Origin: Desulfovibrio sp. UBA6121
Lineage (GTDB): Bacteria; Desulfobacterota; Desulfovibrionia; Desulfovibrionales; Desulfovibrionaceae
Reading direction: 5' to 3'
Assembly: GCA_002422505.1 (NCBI GenBank)
Contig: DIVX01000037.1
Span: 19,254 to 24,423, forward strand
DNA: 5,170 nt
Below the pieces are notes generated by a model. That model searched no databases. It had not been told where the DNA came from and saw only the letters and a program-made list of their open reading frames with translations. Every line of letters starts with the position of its first letter. Position 1 is the first letter of the stretch. Shown one piece after another: positions 4,549-5,170 of the stretch. The translations under genes and the position numbers were made by a program.

Positions 4549-5170
4549 TTATGCAACGGATGTGCCAACACTTAAGCTTTGCCGCATGCGCTGCAGCAGT
4601 TGCGCAAAACGTCCGGCCAGGGCCAAAATCCCGTCAAGGTCCAGCCCCGGCCGCTCGGCCTCGAAGGTCCACAGGGCGGCCAGCAGCGCCAAACGTTCCT
4701 GGGCCTCCAGGCTGGCGCGCACCCGCTGCCAGGTGGCCAGGAACTTGGCCTTCATGGCGGGCAGGGGCTCGCGGGCCAGCAGTTCGCCTTGGCGCTGCAA
4801 CAGGTTCAGCAGCGCCAGCACATCCTCCACACAGCGCGAAAGCGTGGCCGAAAGCGCGGGCGAAAGCCCGGCGGGCGCCACATGCTCCGGCAGGGCCTCG
4901 CCGTCCAGATAGGGCCGGTACAGGCTGCGCTGCAAACGGATGAGCCGGGTGCGGTCGTCGCCTTCATGACCGGAAAGGCTCTCAAGGTCCAGCAGGCCGT
5001 CGGCTCCCAGCACCGTGCGCCAAACCCGCGCGCCGGGCGCACTCCAATTTTCAGACGCGCCCCCGCCCAGCATGGTTTCAGCCAGGGCCAGCACCCCGGC
5101 GGGCTGAATGGCCCGGCGGCAGGCCAGGTCGTTGGGGCAGGCACAGCCGAAGGCGCAGGGGTGGCAGGGC
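4549..5170 (-). CDS. Glycosyltransferase family 9 (heptosyltransferase-type), C-terminal part with helical extension; cut by window edge
   Basis: The reading frame is open to the right edge, so the start lies outside. The 206 visible residues begin PCHPCAFGCACPNDLACRRAI followed by QPAGVLALAETML. This Cys-rich stretch followed by R-x-I-x-P-x-x-V resembles the C-terminal end of GT9 ADP-heptose transferases, where cysteines precede a C-x-x-x-I-x-P-x-x-V motif. GT9 enzymes add heptose or related sugars to LPS core, and some act in protein glycosylation. About 165 further residues follow, rich in Leu, Ala, Arg and Glu and predicted helical (for example VEDVLALLNLLQRQGELL), which ordinary GT9 enzymes lack; their role is unknown. 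In-frame GTG and ATG codons at 5094 and 5073 are not used as starts because the GT9 motif lies upstream of them. The last ten codons (TTA, AGT, GTT, ACA and others) are atypical because a promoter for the next gene overlaps them. The stop is TAA, 67 bases before the 201-residue gene. Confidence 0.62.
   Translation of the reverse strand, partial: PCHPCAFGCACPNDLACRRAIQPAGVLALAETMLGGGASENWSAPGARVWRTVLGADGLLDLESLSGHEGDDRTRLIRLQRSLYRPYLDGEALPEHVAPAGLSPALSATLSRCVEDVLALLNLLQRQGELLAREPLPAMKAKFLATWQRVRASLEAQERLALLAALWTFEAERPGLDLDGILALAGRFAQLLQRMRQSLSVGTSVA
4552..4567 (-). promoter_or_regulatory. Near-consensus sigma-54 (RpoN) promoter for the 201- and 120-residue genes
   Basis: The minus strand reads TGGCACATCCGTTGCA. 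It matches 11 of the 12 defined positions of TGGCACG-N4-TTGCW, with GG and GC exactly 10 bases apart; only the G after TGGCAC is changed, to A. The predicted start near 4541 gives a leader of about 60 bases ending in the strong AAGGAGG site. The element lies in the final five codons of the glycosyltransferase gene. Sigma-54 promoters need an upstream enhancer-binding activator; its site would lie further right, inside the glycosyltransferase gene, and is not identified here. Confidence 0.75.

Noticed and set aside
4571..4607. Run of small palindromes (CTTAAG, AAGCTT, GCATGC, CTGCAG, TTGCGCAA) near the end of the glycosyltransferase gene, considered as an activator site
   Set aside because: They are short, unrelated to each other and too close to the promoter for a typical sigma-54 enhancer site; most likely coincidental.
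3552..4943. A 463-codon plus-strand open frame across three minus-strand genes
   Set aside because: It crosses two gene boundaries, a promoter and two ribosome sites of the minus strand and has no recognisable domain or ribosome site; antisense artefact.
5073..5094. GTG at 5094 or ATG at 5073 as the start of a separate 181- or 174-residue gene
   Set aside because: The frame stays open to the window edge, and the upstream residues carry a GT9-like Cys motif, so these codons are internal.
1..5170. Search for tRNA, rRNA, CRISPR repeats, transposase genes or attachment sites
   Set aside because: No cloverleaf, regularly spaced repeats, transposase motif or matching terminal repeats were seen.

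Overview
The window is GC-rich bacterial DNA (roughly two thirds G+C by eye, with strong G/C preference at third codon positions). It most resembles a high-GC member of the Desulfovibrionales or a related sulfate reducer. That assignment is an inference from three things: a HypF hydrogenase-maturation protein, the style of the proteins, and RpoN-type (sigma-54) promoter sequences. No rRNA, tRNA, CRISPR array, insertion sequence or phage gene is visible. Five protein genes occupy most of the window. The two at its edges, hypF and a glycosyltransferase, are cut by the window and are longer in the genome.

Layout from left to right. (1) 1-425, minus: the N-terminal 141 residues of HypF, with its acylphosphatase-like domain and first zinc finger. 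(2) 426-558: a 133-base gap holding the hypF ribosome binding site, a candidate sigma-54 promoter and a small GC-rich hairpin. (3) 559-1500, minus: a DUF362-family protein. (4) 1501-1661: a divergent promoter region with an unusual cluster of CATGA words. (5) 1662-3515, plus: a 617-residue protein with two fused ABC ATPase domains, of the ModF-like type. Its interdomain linker has codon use unlike the rest of the gene. (6) 3512-5170, minus: a cluster read from right to left. It consists of the C-terminal part of a GT9 (heptosyltransferase-type) glycosyltransferase with a long helical extension, an unrecognised acidic 201-residue protein, and a 120-residue helical protein that looks like a FlgN/FliT-type flagellar export chaperone.

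How the parts may work together. The last two genes sit one base apart and are probably translationally coupled. A near-consensus sigma-54 promoter (11 of 12 consensus positions) overlaps the last codons of the glycosyltransferase gene and points at them. A sigma-54 promoter, a chaperone-like protein and a glycosyltransferase together fit a flagellar or surface-appendage glycosylation/assembly locus. No unmistakable flagellar gene lies inside the window, so this is inference. The ABC gene converges on this cluster, and the two stop codons share one CTAG tetranucleotide. A perfect 10-bp inverted repeat lies within the end of the ABC gene. HypF belongs to [NiFe]-hydrogenase maturation and appears functionally unrelated to the right-hand cluster.
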